DNA of 64,000 nucleotides from Mycobacterium gordonae (GTDB lineage Bacteria > Actinomycetota > Actinomycetes > Mycobacteriales > Mycobacteriaceae), in NCBI RefSeq assembly GCF_001417955.2, contig NZ_LKTM01000223.1, positions 62,001-126,000 on the forward strand, written 5' to 3'. Numbering within the stretch: position 1 is the stretch's first letter; each line of letters begins with the position of its first letter. This document shows, one piece after another, positions 17,290 to 26,493 of the stretch. Below the pieces are notes generated by a model. The model did no database searches. It was given only the letters and a program-made list of their open reading frames with translations, and had not been told where the DNA came from. Made by a program: the position numbers and the translations under genes.

Positions 17290-18183
17290 TCAGCGGGATT
17301 GGCGCCGGGACGCCAAAGCCGCCAGCGCGCCGCCCGCCGCTCCCAGCGCCAGAGCGGACGGCACGCCGATGCGAGCGGCCTTGCGCGCGGTGCGGAAGTC
17401 GCGGATCTCCCATCCCCGCTCGCGGGCCAGGCTGCGCAGGCGGGCGTCCGGGTTGATCGCGACCGCGGTGCCCACCAGCGACAGCATGGGCACGTCGTTG
17501 AAGCTGTCGGAATAGGCGGTGCAGCGCTTGAGGTTGAGCCCCTCCCGGATCGCCAGCGAGCGCACGGCGTGGGCCTTGCCGGTGCCGTGCAGGATGTCGC
17601 CGACCAGGCGGCCGGTGAAGATCCCGTCGACGGATTCGGCCACGGTGCCCAGCGCGCCGGTCAGCCCCAGCCGACGGGCGATGGTCGCCGCCAGCTCGTA
17701 GGGCGTGGCGGTGATCAACCACACCTGCTGGCCGGCGTCGAGGTGCATCTGGGTGAGTTCGCGGGTGCCGGGCCAGATCTTGTCGGCGATGATCTCGTCA
17801 TAGATTTCGTCGCCCAGTCGTACCAGTTCGTCGACGGACCGGCCCTCGATGAAGGCCAGCGCCTTGCGCCGCCCGGCTGCGACGTCGTCGCTGTTCTCCT
17901 TGCCGAGAATCTGGAACTTGGCCTGCGCGTATACGAATCCGAGTACATCCCGGTAGGTGAAGTAGTCCCGGGCAGCCAGCCCCCGGCCGAAGTGCACGGC
18001 GGAGGAGCCCTGCACCAGCGTGTTGTCCACGTCGAAGAACGCGGCAGCGGTCAGGTCGACGGGCGGCTGCGGGCGCTCGCTTTCTGGGGTCGCGCGCAGA
18101 TCGTCCAGCGCCCGTTCGGCACTGGCGTCGGCGGCCAGCGCCTCCAGGTCGACGCGACCGCTCACGGGTTCAGAGGAAGCCAT
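17290..18183 (-). CDS. serB1: HAD-superfamily phosphoserine-phosphatase-like hydrolase (SerB1-like)
   Basis: 297-aa HAD-IB hydrolase. Motif [14 protein letters not shown] places the nucleophile at D51 and acid/base at D53; motif II is LITATPYEL, motif III Lys lies in [12 protein letters not shown], and motif IV is [11 protein letters not shown]. The C-terminus is hydrophobic ([19 protein letters not shown], ~270-292) and ends in Arg-rich residues, suggesting membrane tethering. It matches Rv0505c, annotated serB1; related HAD-IB proteins can act on lysophospholipid phosphates, so the substrate is uncertain. The start is the ATG at 18183 with GGGAGG upstream rather than the longer frame from 18207. 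It is divergent from the glutaredoxin-like gene. Confidence 0.86.
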   Translation of the reverse strand: MASSEPVSGRVDLEALAADASAERALDDLRATPESERPQPPVDLTAAAFFDVDNTLVQGSSAVHFGRGLAARDYFTYRDVLGFVYAQAKFQILGKENSDDVAAGRRKALAFIEGRSVDELVRLGDEIYDEIIADKIWPGTRELTQMHLDAGQQVWLITATPYELAATIARRLGLTGALGTVAESVDGIFTGRLVGDILHGTGKAHAVRSLAIREGLNLKRCTAYSDSFNDVPMLSLVGTAVAINPDARLRSLARERGWEIRDFRTARKAARIGVPSALALGAAGGALAALASRRQSR

Positions 18184-18267
18184 GCCAAACCTCCCAAGTC
18201 GGTGCAAGCTGTCGAGCCGATACCAACCCTATCCGCCCGATGCGGCGCGAATGCGACACTGGTGGCC

Positions 18268-18546
18268 ATGGTCACGTCCGCCCGCCGACCGCAGGTGCAG
18301 CTGCTGACGCGCGCCGGTTGCGCGATCTGTGACCGGATACACGCGCAACTGGCCGAATTGGCCGAAGAGCTCGACTTCGACCTGGTCAGCACTGACGTCG
18401 ACGCCGCCGCGCAGGCCGGAAAACCCGAGCTGCGGGCCGAATTCGGCGATCGGCTGCCGGTGGTGCTGCTCGACGGCCGGGAGCACAGCTACTGGGAGGT
18501 CGACGAGCCGCGGTTGCGGGCCGACCTCGCCGTCCGGCGGCCGTGA
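18268..18546 (+). CDS. Glutaredoxin-like thiol protein (Rv0508-like)
   Basis: 92-aa protein with a DUF836/thioredoxin-like fold. The strand VQLLTRAGCAICDRI carries a CxxC-type motif CAIC near residues 18-21, followed by a cis-Pro-type segment RLPVVLLDGREHSYWEVDE. It probably reduces disulfides or acts as a mycoredoxin relative, though its partner is unknown. The ATG at 18268 is preceded at 7 nt by GACACT, a weak leaderless -10. In M. tuberculosis mmpS2 and mmpL2 lie between this gene and serB1; here they are absent and the two genes are divergent across 84 bp. hemA follows downstream. Confidence 0.87.
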   Translation: MVTSARRPQVQLLTRAGCAICDRIHAQLAELAEELDFDLVSTDVDAAAQAGKPELRAEFGDRLPVVLLDGREHSYWEVDEPRLRADLAVRRP

Positions 18547-18640
18547 GCGCTGGATATTTGGTAGCCCACCTGACAACCGTCTACCGTAGGTAGTAGTTCA
18601 CTTTCCGACGCTGCAAGGGAGCGGGCCAGGTGATGCTGCC

Positions 18641-20011
18641 GTGAGCATCCTGCTCTTCGGGGTTTCGCACCGCAGTGCGCCGGTCTCCGTGCTGGAACAA
18701 CTCAGTATCGACGAGTCCGATCAGATCAAGATCGTCGACTCCGTGCTGCAGTCGCCGCTGGTCAGCGAAGCCATGGTGCTGTCGACGTGCAACCGTGTCG
18801 AGGTCTACGCCGTCGTCGAGGCGTTCCACGGCGGCCTGTCGGTGATAGGGCAGGTGCTCGCCGAATATTCGGGTCTGCCGATGGGCGATCTGACCAAGCA
18901 CGCCTACGTCCGCTACAGCGAGGCCGCCGTCGAGCACCTGTTCGCCGTGGCCAGCGGCCTGGATTCGGCGGTGGTCGGCGAACAGCAGGTGCTCGGGCAG
19001 GTCCGCCGTGCCTACGCCTCTGCCGAGGCCAACAGCGCGGTCGGCCGGGTGTTGCACGAGCTCGCGCAGCGCGCGCTCTCGGTGGGTAAGCGGGTGCACT
19101 CCGAAACCGCGATCGACGCCGCCGGCGCCTCGGTGGTCTCGGTGGCGCTCGACATCGCCCAGCGCAAGCTGGGCTCGCTGGACGGCAAGACCGCCGTGGT
19201 GGTCGGCGCCGGGGCGATGGGCGCGCTTGCGGCGGCACACCTGACCCGCGCGGGTATCGGCCGTGTGCAGGTGTTGAACCGGTCGCTGGCCCGGGCCGCC
19301 CGGTTGGCGGACCGGATCGAGGCGTCGGGCATCGCGGCCCAGGCGCTGACCCTGGACCGGCTGGCTGACGCGCTGGCCGACGCCGACGTGGTGGTCAGCA
19401 GCACCGGCGCGGTCAGCCCGGTCGTGTCGCTGGCCGACGTCCATCACGCCCTGGTCAGCGCCCCACGGGACGAAGCCGCGAAACCCCTGATCATCTGTGA
19501 CCTCGGCATGCCGCGCGACGTCGACCCGGCGGTGGCCGGGCTGCCCGGTGTGCTGGTGGTCGACGTGGACCGGGTGCAGCACGAACCATCGGCGCACGCG
19601 GCGGCTGCCGACGTCGATGCGGCCCGTCACATCGTCGCCGCCGAAGTCGCCGCCTACCTGACCGGACAGCGGATGGCCGAGGTCACCCCGACCGTCACCG
19701 CGCTGCGTCAGCGCGCCGCCGACGTCGTCGAGGCGGAGCTGTTGCGCCTGGACAACCGGCTGCCCGGCCTGGACTCCGCCGAGCGCGAAGAGGTGGCCCG
19801 CACGGTGCGACGAGTGGTCGACAAGCTGCTGCACGCCCCCACGGTGCGGATCAAGCAGCTGGCCAGTGCGCCGGGCGGCGACAGCTACGCCGAGGCGCTG
19901 CGCGAGCTTTTCGAGCTGGAACAGACCGCGATAAATTCCGTAGCCGCCGTGGCGGCTCCTGGCGAATTCCAAGCCCTGGCAACGGAATTCGACAATCCTT
20001 CGGCCGAGTGA
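18641..20011 (+). CDS. hemA: Glutamyl-tRNA reductase
   Basis: First committed step of the C5 tetrapyrrole pathway: reduction of Glu-tRNA to glutamate-1-semialdehyde using NADPH. Catalytic Cys50 lies in [12 protein letters not shown]; the N-terminal [14 protein letters not shown] and [21 protein letters not shown] are signature blocks; the Rossmann domain begins [16 protein letters not shown]; and a C-terminal helical dimerisation domain follows. At 456 aa it is full length. The GTG at 18641 has a GGGAGCGGG-type purine stretch upstream. It heads the haem operon and supplies the substrate of HemL, which is encoded 20 kb away in the cytochrome c operon. Confidence 0.97.
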   Translation: MSILLFGVSHRSAPVSVLEQLSIDESDQIKIVDSVLQSPLVSEAMVLSTCNRVEVYAVVEAFHGGLSVIGQVLAEYSGLPMGDLTKHAYVRYSEAAVEHLFAVASGLDSAVVGEQQVLGQVRRAYASAEANSAVGRVLHELAQRALSVGKRVHSETAIDAAGASVVSVALDIAQRKLGSLDGKTAVVVGAGAMGALAAAHLTRAGIGRVQVLNRSLARAARLADRIEASGIAAQALTLDRLADALADADVVVSSTGAVSPVVSLADVHHALVSAPRDEAAKPLIICDLGMPRDVDPAVAGLPGVLVVDVDRVQHEPSAHAAAADVDAARHIVAAEVAAYLTGQRMAEVTPTVTALRQRAADVVEAELLRLDNRLPGLDSAEREEVARTVRRVVDKLLHAPTVRIKQLASAPGGDSYAEALRELFELEQTAINSVAAVAAPGEFQALATEFDNPSAE

Positions 20012-20024
20012 CCGATTGGCACAC

Positions 20025-20972
20025 GTGATCCGGATAGGCACTCGGGGCAGTCTGCTGGCCACCACTCAGGCCGCGACCGTCAGGGACGCGCTGATCGCCA
20101 ACGGCCATCCCGCCGAGTTGGTGACGATCAGCACGGTGGGCGACCGGTCCTCGGCCCCGATCGAAGAACTCGGGGTGGGCGTCTTCACCACCGCGATCCG
20201 GGAGGCGATGGCCCAGGGCCGCGTCGACGCGGCTGTGCACTCGCACAAGGATTTGCCGACCGCGGTCGACCCCCGGTTCACCATTGCGGCCATACCGCGA
20301 CGCAACGACCCCCGCGACGCGCTGGTCGCCCGCGACGGGTTGGTGCTCGGGGAGTTGCCGGCCGGTTCGCTGGTGGGAACCTCCTCGCCGCGGCGGGCCG
20401 CACAGCTTAGAGCATTGGGTCTCGGTTTGGAAATCCGCCCCCTACGAGGCAACCTAGATACCAGGTTGAACAGGGTGAGCAGTGGTGATCTTGACGCCGT
20501 GGTGGTGGCCCGGGCCGGGTTGGCCCGACTGGGTCGGCTCGACGACGTCACCGAGACGCTAGAGCCGGTGCAGATGTTGCCAGCACCTGCTCAGGGCGCT
20601 CTCGCCGTCGAATGCCGGGCCGACGACAGTCGTCTGGCGGCGGTGTTGGCGGAACTGGACGACGCCGACACACGTGCGGCGGTCACCGCGGAGCGTGCTC
20701 TGCTCGCCGAACTGGAGGCCGGCTGTTCGGCACCGGTGGGCGCGATCGCGGAAGTGGTCGAGTCCATCGATGAGGAGGGGCGGGTCTTCGAAGAGCTGTC
20801 GTTGCGCGGCTGCGTGGCGGCACTCGACGGATCCGACGTGATCCGCGCGTCCGGGATCGGCACCTCCGATCGGGCACGGGAGTTGGGCCTCTCGGTTGCC
20901 GCGGAGTTGTTCGAACTGGGCGCCGCAGAGTTGATATGGGGAGCGCGGGAAGACCCCGTTCGAGGAAGTTGA
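20025..20972 (+). CDS. hemC: Porphobilinogen deaminase (hydroxymethylbilane synthase)
   Basis: Polymerises four porphobilinogens to hydroxymethylbilane using a covalent dipyrromethane cofactor. Seen are [16 protein letters not shown] at the N-terminus, [44 protein letters not shown] and the cofactor Cys in [11 protein letters not shown]. It is 315 aa. The GTG at 20025 was preferred to the TTG at 20016 because M. tuberculosis HemC starts at the aligned MIRIGTRGS. It lies 13 bp after hemA and 22 bp before hemD, in the same operon. Confidence 0.97.
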   Translation: MIRIGTRGSLLATTQAATVRDALIANGHPAELVTISTVGDRSSAPIEELGVGVFTTAIREAMAQGRVDAAVHSHKDLPTAVDPRFTIAAIPRRNDPRDALVARDGLVLGELPAGSLVGTSSPRRAAQLRALGLGLEIRPLRGNLDTRLNRVSSGDLDAVVVARAGLARLGRLDDVTETLEPVQMLPAPAQGALAVECRADDSRLAAVLAELDDADTRAAVTAERALLAELEAGCSAPVGAIAEVVESIDEEGRVFEELSLRGCVAALDGSDVIRASGIGTSDRARELGLSVAAELFELGAAELIWGAREDPVRGS

Positions 20973-20994
20973 AAGAGACTTGGGAGCGACAACG

Positions 20995-22659
20995 ATGACG
21001 CGAGGGCGTAAGCCGACACCGGGCCGGATCACGTTTGTGGGCTCCGGTCCAGGCGACCCCGGTCTACTGACCACCCGGGCTGCCTCGGTGCTGGCGAATG
21101 CGGCGTTGGTGTTCACCGACCCCGACGTGCCCGAGGCGGTGCTGGCGCTGATCGGAAAGGATCTGCCGCCCGTCTCCGGTCCGGCGCCCGCTGAGTCCGC
21201 GCCGGCCAGCTCCGATACCGCTGCCGGCTCGTCGAGCCCGGAGACCGCTGCCGCGGTGATTTCGGAAGGCCCCGACGTCCGTCCCGCACTCGGCGATCCC
21301 GCCGAAGTCGCCAAAACGCTGACGGCAGAGGCCCGCTCGGGCGTCGACGTCGTGCGTCTGGTGGCCGGCGACCCGCTGTCGGTGGACGCGGTGATCACCG
21401 AGGTGAACGCCGTCGCCCGGGCGCACCTGCATGTCGAGATCGTGCCGGGCCTGGCTGCCAGCAGCGCGGTCCCGACCTACGCCGGGTTGCCGCTGGGTTC
21501 CTCGCACACCGTCGCCGACGTGCGCGGTGACGTCGACTGGGAGGCGCTCGCCGCCGCGCCGGGGCCGCTGATTCTGCAGGCCACGGCGTCACACCTGGCC
21601 GATGCCGCGCGCACCCTGATCGACCACGAGCTGTCCGACAGCACGCCCTGCGTGGTGACCGCTCAGGGCACCACCTGCCAGCAGCGTTCGGTGGAAACCA
21701 CGCTGCAGGGCCTGACCGACCCCGCCGTCCTGGGCGGCGGAACCGACCCGGCCGGTCCGTTGACCGGTCCGCTGGTGGTCACCATCGGCAAGACGGTCGC
21801 CAGCCGGGCGAAGCTGAACTGGTGGGAGAGCCGGGCGCTGTACGGCTGGACCGTCTTGGTGCCGCGCACCAAAGACCAGGCCGGTGAGATGAGCGAGCGG
21901 CTGACGTCCTACGGCGCGCTGCCGATCGAGGTGCCGACCATCGCCGTCGAGCCGCCGCGCAGCCCCGCGCAGATGGAACGCGCGGTCAAGGGGTTGGTGG
22001 ACGGCCGGTTCCAGTGGGTGGTGTTCACCTCCACGAACGCGGTGCGCGCGGTGTGGGAGAAGTTCGGCGAATTCGGTCTGGACGCCCGTGCGTTCTCCGG
22101 AGTGAAGATCGCCTGCGTCGGCGAGGCGACGGCGGACCGCGTCCGGGCCTTCGGGATCAGCCCCGAGCTGGTGCCGTCCGGCGAGCAGTCGTCGATGGGC
22201 CTGCTGGACGAATTCCCGCCCTACGACAGCATTTTCGACCCGGTTAACCGGGTGCTGCTGCCGCGCGCGGACATCGCCACCGAGACGCTGGCCGAGGGCC
22301 TGCGTGAGCGTGGCTGGGAGATCGAGGACGTCACCGCCTACCGGACCGTGCGGGCCGCCCCGCCGCCGGCGTCCACCCGGGAGATGATCAAGACGGGTGG
22401 CTTCGACGCGGTGTGCTTCACCTCCAGCTCCACCGTGCGCAACCTGGTCGGCATCGCCGGCAAGCCGCACGCCCGGACCATCATCGCCTGCATCGGGCCC
22501 AAGACCGCGGAGACCGCCGCGGAGTTCGGCTTGCGGGTGGATGTTCAGCCGGAGACCGCTGCGGTCGGTCCGCTGGTCGACGCGCTGGCCGAACACGCCG
22601 CCCGGTTGCGCGCCGAAGGGGCGTTGCCGCCGCCGCGCAAGAAGAGTCGCCGGCGATGA
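20995..22659 (+). CDS. hemD: Uroporphyrinogen-III C-methyltransferase/synthase fusion (HemD)
   Basis: 554-aa fusion. Residues ~1-250 resemble CobA/CysG tetrapyrrole methylases: FVGSGPGDPGLLT at the N-terminus, DVVRLVAGDPLSVDAV and PTYAGLPLGSSHTVADVRG. An Ala/Pro/Ser-rich insert at ~48-80 interrupts this domain, and the usual LKGGDP motif is altered to LVAGDP. Residues ~285-545 form uroporphyrinogen-III synthase, which cyclises and inverts ring D of hydroxymethylbilane (FTSTNAVRAVWEKF, ACVGEATADRVRAFG). Synthase activity is secure; methylase activity is uncertain. The ATG at 20995 gives MTRGRKP as in M. tuberculosis. Its stop overlaps the start of a 28-codon ORF leading to hemB. Confidence 0.94.
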   Translation: MTRGRKPTPGRITFVGSGPGDPGLLTTRAASVLANAALVFTDPDVPEAVLALIGKDLPPVSGPAPAESAPASSDTAAGSSSPETAAAVISEGPDVRPALGDPAEVAKTLTAEARSGVDVVRLVAGDPLSVDAVITEVNAVARAHLHVEIVPGLAASSAVPTYAGLPLGSSHTVADVRGDVDWEALAAAPGPLILQATASHLADAARTLIDHELSDSTPCVVTAQGTTCQQRSVETTLQGLTDPAVLGGGTDPAGPLTGPLVVTIGKTVASRAKLNWWESRALYGWTVLVPRTKDQAGEMSERLTSYGALPIEVPTIAVEPPRSPAQMERAVKGLVDGRFQWVVFTSTNAVRAVWEKFGEFGLDARAFSGVKIACVGEATADRVRAFGISPELVPSGEQSSMGLLDEFPPYDSIFDPVNRVLLPRADIATETLAEGLRERGWEIEDVTAYRTVRAAPPPASTREMIKTGGFDAVCFTSSSTVRNLVGIAGKPHARTIIACIGPKTAETAAEFGLRVDVQPETAAVGPLVDALAEHAARLRAEGALPPPRKKSRRR

Positions 22660-22742
22660 CTCACCGCGCGTTGACTCCGCGTGAGTGGCGCAAACGTGCG
22701 AGTGACCTCCGCCCTCGACGCAGGGTCGCCGGACAGGAATGA
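22656..22742 (+). CDS. Possible 28-aa linking ORF between hemD and hemB
   Basis: A 29-codon frame begins at an ATGA overlapping the hemD stop (22657-22659) and ends with a TGA that overlaps the hemB ATG (22739). It starts MTHRALTPREWRKRAS and is rich in Arg. Both junctions are the coupled ATGA type, so ribosomes leaving hemD could pass through it into hemB. Against it, GC at third positions is only about 64%, well below the neighbouring genes. It may be a real microprotein, a coupling leader, or chance. I recognise no family. Confidence 0.3.
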   Translation: MTHRALTPREWRKRASDLRPRRRVAGQE

Positions 22743-23710
22743 GGCAGCGGCCACGCCGGCTCCGCTCCACCCCGGCCCTACGCCGGCTGGTGGCCCAAAC
22801 ATCCTTGGAACCAAGGCATTTGGTGCTGCCGATGTTCGTTGCTGACGGTAACGACGAACCCAGGGCCATCGGCTCGATGCCGGGCGTGGTGCAACACACC
22901 CGCGATTCGTTGCGCAGCGCGGCCGCCGACGCGGTCACCGCCGGCGTCGGCGGCCTGATGATCTTCGGTGTACCGCGGGAGCAGGACAAGGATCCGGCCG
23001 GCTCGGCCGGCACCGATCCCGACGGCATCCTCAACGTGGCATTGCGCGATCTCTCAAAGGATCTCGGTGATGCCACGGTCCTGATGGCCGACACCTGCCT
23101 GGACGAGTTCACCGATCACGGGCATTGCGGAGTCGTCGACGAGCGGGGCCGGGTCGACAATGACGCCACCCTGGCTCGCTACGTGGATCTGGCTGTCGCG
23201 CAAGCGGAGTCGGGCGCGCACGTGGTGGGTCCCAGCGGCATGATGGATGGCCAGGTGGGTGCGATCCGCGACGGTTTGGACGCGGCGGGTCATTCCGACG
23301 TCGCCATTCTCGCCTATGCCGCCAAGTTCGCTTCGGCGTTCTACGGTCCGTTCCGCGAAGCGGTGGCCTCCAGCCTGTCCGGTGACCGGCGCACCTATCA
23401 GCAGGAGCCGGGCAACGCCCGCGAGGCGTTACGCGAGGTTCGGCTGGATCTCGACGAAGGCGCCGACATCGTGATGGTCAAGCCCGCGCTGGGGTATCTG
23501 GACATACTGGCGGCCGCCGCCGACATCTCCTCGGTTCCGGTGGCGGCCTATCAAGTTTCGGGCGAGTACGCGATGATCTGTGCGGCGGCGGCCAATAATT
23601 GGCTCGACGAACGTGCCGCGGCATTGGAGTCGTTGACCAGTATCCGGCGTGCGGGGGCGGATTTCGTGCTGACTTACTGGGCCGCCGACGCGGCGGGGTG
23701 GCTTGCGTGA
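22739..23710 (+). CDS. hemB: Delta-aminolevulinic acid dehydratase (porphobilinogen synthase)
   Basis: Condenses two 5-aminolevulinates to porphobilinogen. Schiff-base Lys residues lie in LAYAAKFASAFYGPF and DIVMVKPALGYLD. The metal-site segment LMADTCLDEFTDHGHCG keeps two Cys plus Asp/His, and substrate contacts include SGEYAMI. At 323 aa it is family length. The ATG at 22739 is a little shorter than the tuberculosis start but begins at the conserved RQRPRRLRST block. It is in the haem operon, and its stop overlaps the next gene's GTG (GTGA). Confidence 0.97.
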   Translation: MRQRPRRLRSTPALRRLVAQTSLEPRHLVLPMFVADGNDEPRAIGSMPGVVQHTRDSLRSAAADAVTAGVGGLMIFGVPREQDKDPAGSAGTDPDGILNVALRDLSKDLGDATVLMADTCLDEFTDHGHCGVVDERGRVDNDATLARYVDLAVAQAESGAHVVGPSGMMDGQVGAIRDGLDAAGHSDVAILAYAAKFASAFYGPFREAVASSLSGDRRTYQQEPGNAREALREVRLDLDEGADIVMVKPALGYLDILAAAADISSVPVAAYQVSGEYAMICAAAANNWLDERAAALESLTSIRRAGADFVLTYWAADAAGWLA

Positions 23711-24288
23711 CGGAGGCGCACATGGGATCTGCAGACGAGGACCAGCCCGCGGACAAGCGACTGTTCTACGAATCCGGCGCCAGTTGGTACTGGGTGCTGG
23801 CAGGCCCGCTGTCCGCTGTGTCGCTGATCTACATCCAGCACGTCAACCATGTTCCGATTTCGTTCCTGGTGCCGTCGGTATTCCTGGTCCTGGTGTCCGC
23901 GTTCGTGGCGTTGCAGGTCAAGGCGGCGCGGATTCACACCTCGGTCGAGCTGACAGAAGACGCGCTGCGTCAGGGCACCGAGACCATCCTGGTGCGCGAG
24001 ATCGTGAAGGTGTTCCCTGAGGCCGAGAACTCGGTGAAGTCCGACAAGCCGCTCGCCAGGTGGCAGTCGGCGCGCGCGCTCGGGGAACTCATCGGCGTCC
24101 CGCGCGGGCGCTACGGAATCGGCCTGAAGCTGACCGGCGGGCGCACCGCGCAGGCCTGGGCGCGGCGTCATCGGCACTTGCGCGACGCCCTGACCCCGTT
24201 GGTGGAGCGCCGGATGGGCCCGTATGTCGCCGAGGTCGCCGACGAGATGGACGCGTCCGGCGACGACGACAACGAGTCGATCCTGTGA
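23707..24288 (+). CDS. DUF3093-like membrane protein (Rv0513-like)
   Basis: 193-aa protein. The N-terminal YESGASWYWVLAGPLSAVSL begins a first transmembrane helix; a second (FLVPSVFLVLVSAFVALQV) follows closely. The cytosolic remainder is a compact PH-like beta domain (HTSVELTEDALRQGTETILV) ending in an acidic tail. This layout fits actinobacterial DUF3093 proteins (by eye). Its GTG overlaps the hemB stop and its own stop overlaps the next gene's GTG, so three genes are translationally coupled. A link to haem synthesis or export is only positional. Confidence 0.82.
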   Translation: MTEAHMGSADEDQPADKRLFYESGASWYWVLAGPLSAVSLIYIQHVNHVPISFLVPSVFLVLVSAFVALQVKAARIHTSVELTEDALRQGTETILVREIVKVFPEAENSVKSDKPLARWQSARALGELIGVPRGRYGIGLKLTGGRTAQAWARRHRHLRDALTPLVERRMGPYVAEVADEMDASGDDDNESIL

Positions 24289-24527
24289 GCGCCCGCGCTG
24301 TCGTGGAGTTGGCGCTGGCCGCCGCCGCATTGGTGGCGACCGGGTTCAGTTGGCTGCAGACTCGCTCGACCATCGCGGTCGCGCCGGTGGTCGATGGACA
24401 GCCACCCACCATGTCGGTGGTCTACGACCCCCAGCAGCTGGTGCTGACGCTGTTGTTGGCGACGGCCGCCGGAATCTTCGCCGTGCTCGGCGTGATCAGG
24501 CTGAGGCGGGCTAAGCAGATTTCTTGA
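24285..24527 (+). CDS. Small two-helix membrane protein (Rv0514-like)
   Basis: 80-aa protein starting at a GTG that overlaps the preceding stop (GTGA). It has an N-terminal transmembrane helix (VVELALAAAALVATGFSWL), a short extracytoplasmic loop with the polar segment VDGQPPTMSVVYDP, and a second helix (LVLTLLLATAAGIFAVLGVI) ending in RLRRAK, which places both ends in the cytosol by the positive-inside rule. It resembles Rv0514. The last 17 bp overlap the convergent STAS gene. No function is known. Confidence 0.8.
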   Translation: MSARAVVELALAAAALVATGFSWLQTRSTIAVAPVVDGQPPTMSVVYDPQQLVLTLLLATAAGIFAVLGVIRLRRAKQIS

Positions 24528-24948
24528 CCAGCGGCAGAACCAACTGGCGGCGCCAGTTGATGCCGTCGGCCAGGTAGCGCAGCGCCTCGTGAACCGAACG
24601 TGTCACCGGGAACAGGGCCTCGGCGGGATCACTGCTGTCGCCCAGCAAAGCGTTGACGACCGGGTTGGCGACGATCATCCACTCCACGCCGGCGGCGCGG
24701 CATTCCTCGTCGAGCACGCAGAACAGCGCGATTCCGGCAGACGAGAAGTGGGTGACCGCACTCAGGTCGAGCACTACGGGATTGTCGCGCAGGACGAAAC
24801 GCCGCACGTGCTCGCCGACCTGGTCGACGTTGAAGGCGTCGATCTCGCCACGGATGGTCACCACGGTGGCCAGGTGCCGGCAGTGGGCCCGAATCTGGGC
24901 GCCGTTACAGTCTGCGGCGCTCGAAACGCTCGTGATCGCGGTAGTCAT
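24511..24948 (-). CDS. STAS-domain anti-anti-sigma factor (Rv0516c-like)
   Basis: 145-aa protein with a SpoIIAA-like STAS domain: VVTIRGEIDAFNVDQV, then NPVVLDLSAVTHFSSAGIAL, where the Ser pair before GI is the regulatory phosphorylation region. M. tuberculosis Rv0516c is a PknD substrate phosphorylated on Thr2 and linked to osmotic response (established). Here the ATG at 24948 gives MTTAI, keeping Thr2, which is why it was chosen over the TTG at 24951. The C-terminus INWRRQLVLPL is also conserved. It is divergent from an acyltransferase gene. The partner anti-sigma factor is not in this window. Confidence 0.9.
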   Translation of the reverse strand: MTTAITSVSSAADCNGAQIRAHCRHLATVVTIRGEIDAFNVDQVGEHVRRFVLRDNPVVLDLSAVTHFSSAGIALFCVLDEECRAAGVEWMIVANPVVNALLGDSSDPAEALFPVTRSVHEALRYLADGINWRRQLVLPLVKKSA

Positions 24949-25173
24949 CAAAGAGCCCCATTTCCCCTGGCGAGCCGACTAGTGGGTCGACTGAACCCTG
25001 CACTCTAAAGTGCCCGCCAAACCTAAGGGGACTGGTAGCCGCGACTAACTCTTTGCTAAGAAGCTCCACGTCGACCGTCCCAGCGGTGTCGCTGTTAGGC
25101 TGCCGGTTGCTAGTCGGGGGGCAGGTTGACGCGACAAAGAGCAGACAGCAAGAGTCCAGGCGGAAAGAACCTC

Positions 25174-26418
25174 GTGCGCAGCGTAGAGATGAAGGCCGAG
25201 ATCCGCGGGGAGATCAAGGCCCTGACCGGGCTGCGCATCATCGCGGCGCTGTGGGTCGTGCTGTTCCACTTCCGGCCGATGCTGACCGATGTGTCGCCCG
25301 AGTTCCGGGAGAACCTGGCCCCGGTGCTCAACTGCGGCGCCCAGGGTGTCGACCTGTTCTTCATCCTCAGCGGGTTCGTGCTGACCTGGAACTACCTCGA
25401 CCGCATGGGCGGGGAATGGTCGACGCGCGCCACCGTGCACTTCCTGTGGCTACGGCTGGCCAGGGTGTGGCCGGTGTACCTGCTGACCATGCACCTGGCC
25501 GCGTTGATCGTCATCCTCAGCCTGCACGTCGGGCACGTGCCGTTACCTGAGGTCAGGGATCTCACCGCGATCAGCTACGTGCGCCAGGTCCTGCTGGTCC
25601 AGTTGTGGTTCGAACCGTTCTTCGACAACACCAGCTGGGACGGGCCGGCCTGGTCGATCAGCGCGGAATGGCTGGCCTATCTGCTGTTCGGCCTCATCGT
25701 GCTGGTCATTCTGCGGTTGGAGCGCACCACCCGCGCGCGCAGCCTGATGGTGCTGGCCTTTGCGGCCTGCCTACCGCCGGTGGTGTTGCTGTTGGCCAGT
25801 GGCTACTTCTATACGCCGTGGAGCTGGCTGCCGCGCATCGTCACCCAATTCATCGCCGGCGCGCTGGCTTGCGCCGCGGTCCGCAGGTTGCGGCTTAGCA
25901 CCCGCGCGCGGCACATCGCCGGATACCTCTCGCTGCTTCTCGTCGTCGCGATGGTCGGCATCCTCTACTGGTTCGACGCGCACCCGATCAGCGGCGTCGT
26001 GGACAGCGGCGGAGTGGTGGACGTGCTGTTCGTGCCACTGGTGATCACGCTGGCGATCGGCCTGGGCAGCCTGCCGTGGGTGCTCTCGACGCGGCTGATG
26101 GTCTACGGCGGAGAGATCTCGTTCTGCCTGTACATGGTTCATGAGCTGGTGCACACGACCTGGGGATGGGCGGTGCTGCAGTTCGAGCTCACGCCGCAGG
26201 ACAACCCGTGGAAGTGGAATGTCATCGGGCTCATCCTGATCGCACTGCTGATCTCCAGCCTCATGTACCACTTCGTCGAAGAGCCGGCCCGCCGGTGGAT
26301 GCGCAGGATGATCGGCGCCAGAGCCGCGCCGGCGGGCACCCAGCCCGATGACTCACCCATCACCAAGCGGCATCCGATCGACGGCGCGCTGTCCGATGTT
26401 TCCTCGCGGGCGGGGTGA
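25174..26418 (+). CDS. Acyltransferase family 3 membrane protein (Rv0517-like)
   Basis: 414-aa integral membrane O-acyltransferase (OafA/AT3) with about ten transmembrane segments. The signature begins LTGLRIIAALWVVLFHFRP (catalytic His of the AT3 motif) and continues GAQGVDLFFILSGFVLTW; the end is FVEEPARRWMRRMIG. Such proteins acylate sugars or lipids on the outer face of the membrane. The GTG at 25174 is used because GGAAAG lies 6 nt upstream; TTG 25126 and ATG 25189 are alternatives. It is followed after 75 bp by the cyclase-ATPase gene. Acceptor unknown. A second AT3 protein is encoded at 30795-32918. Confidence 0.87.
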   Translation: MRSVEMKAEIRGEIKALTGLRIIAALWVVLFHFRPMLTDVSPEFRENLAPVLNCGAQGVDLFFILSGFVLTWNYLDRMGGEWSTRATVHFLWLRLARVWPVYLLTMHLAALIVILSLHVGHVPLPEVRDLTAISYVRQVLLVQLWFEPFFDNTSWDGPAWSISAEWLAYLLFGLIVLVILRLERTTRARSLMVLAFAACLPPVVLLLASGYFYTPWSWLPRIVTQFIAGALACAAVRRLRLSTRARHIAGYLSLLLVVAMVGILYWFDAHPISGVVDSGGVVDVLFVPLVITLAIGLGSLPWVLSTRLMVYGGEISFCLYMVHELVHTTWGWAVLQFELTPQDNPWKWNVIGLILIALLISSLMYHFVEEPARRWMRRMIGARAAPAGTQPDDSPITKRHPIDGALSDVSSRAG

Positions 26419-26493
26419 GGGGAGGGCCCCGGGCCGGCGCAAAACCATTCGATATCCGGCCGTTCCGGCGCAGTCGATGCCACGATATGGGAT

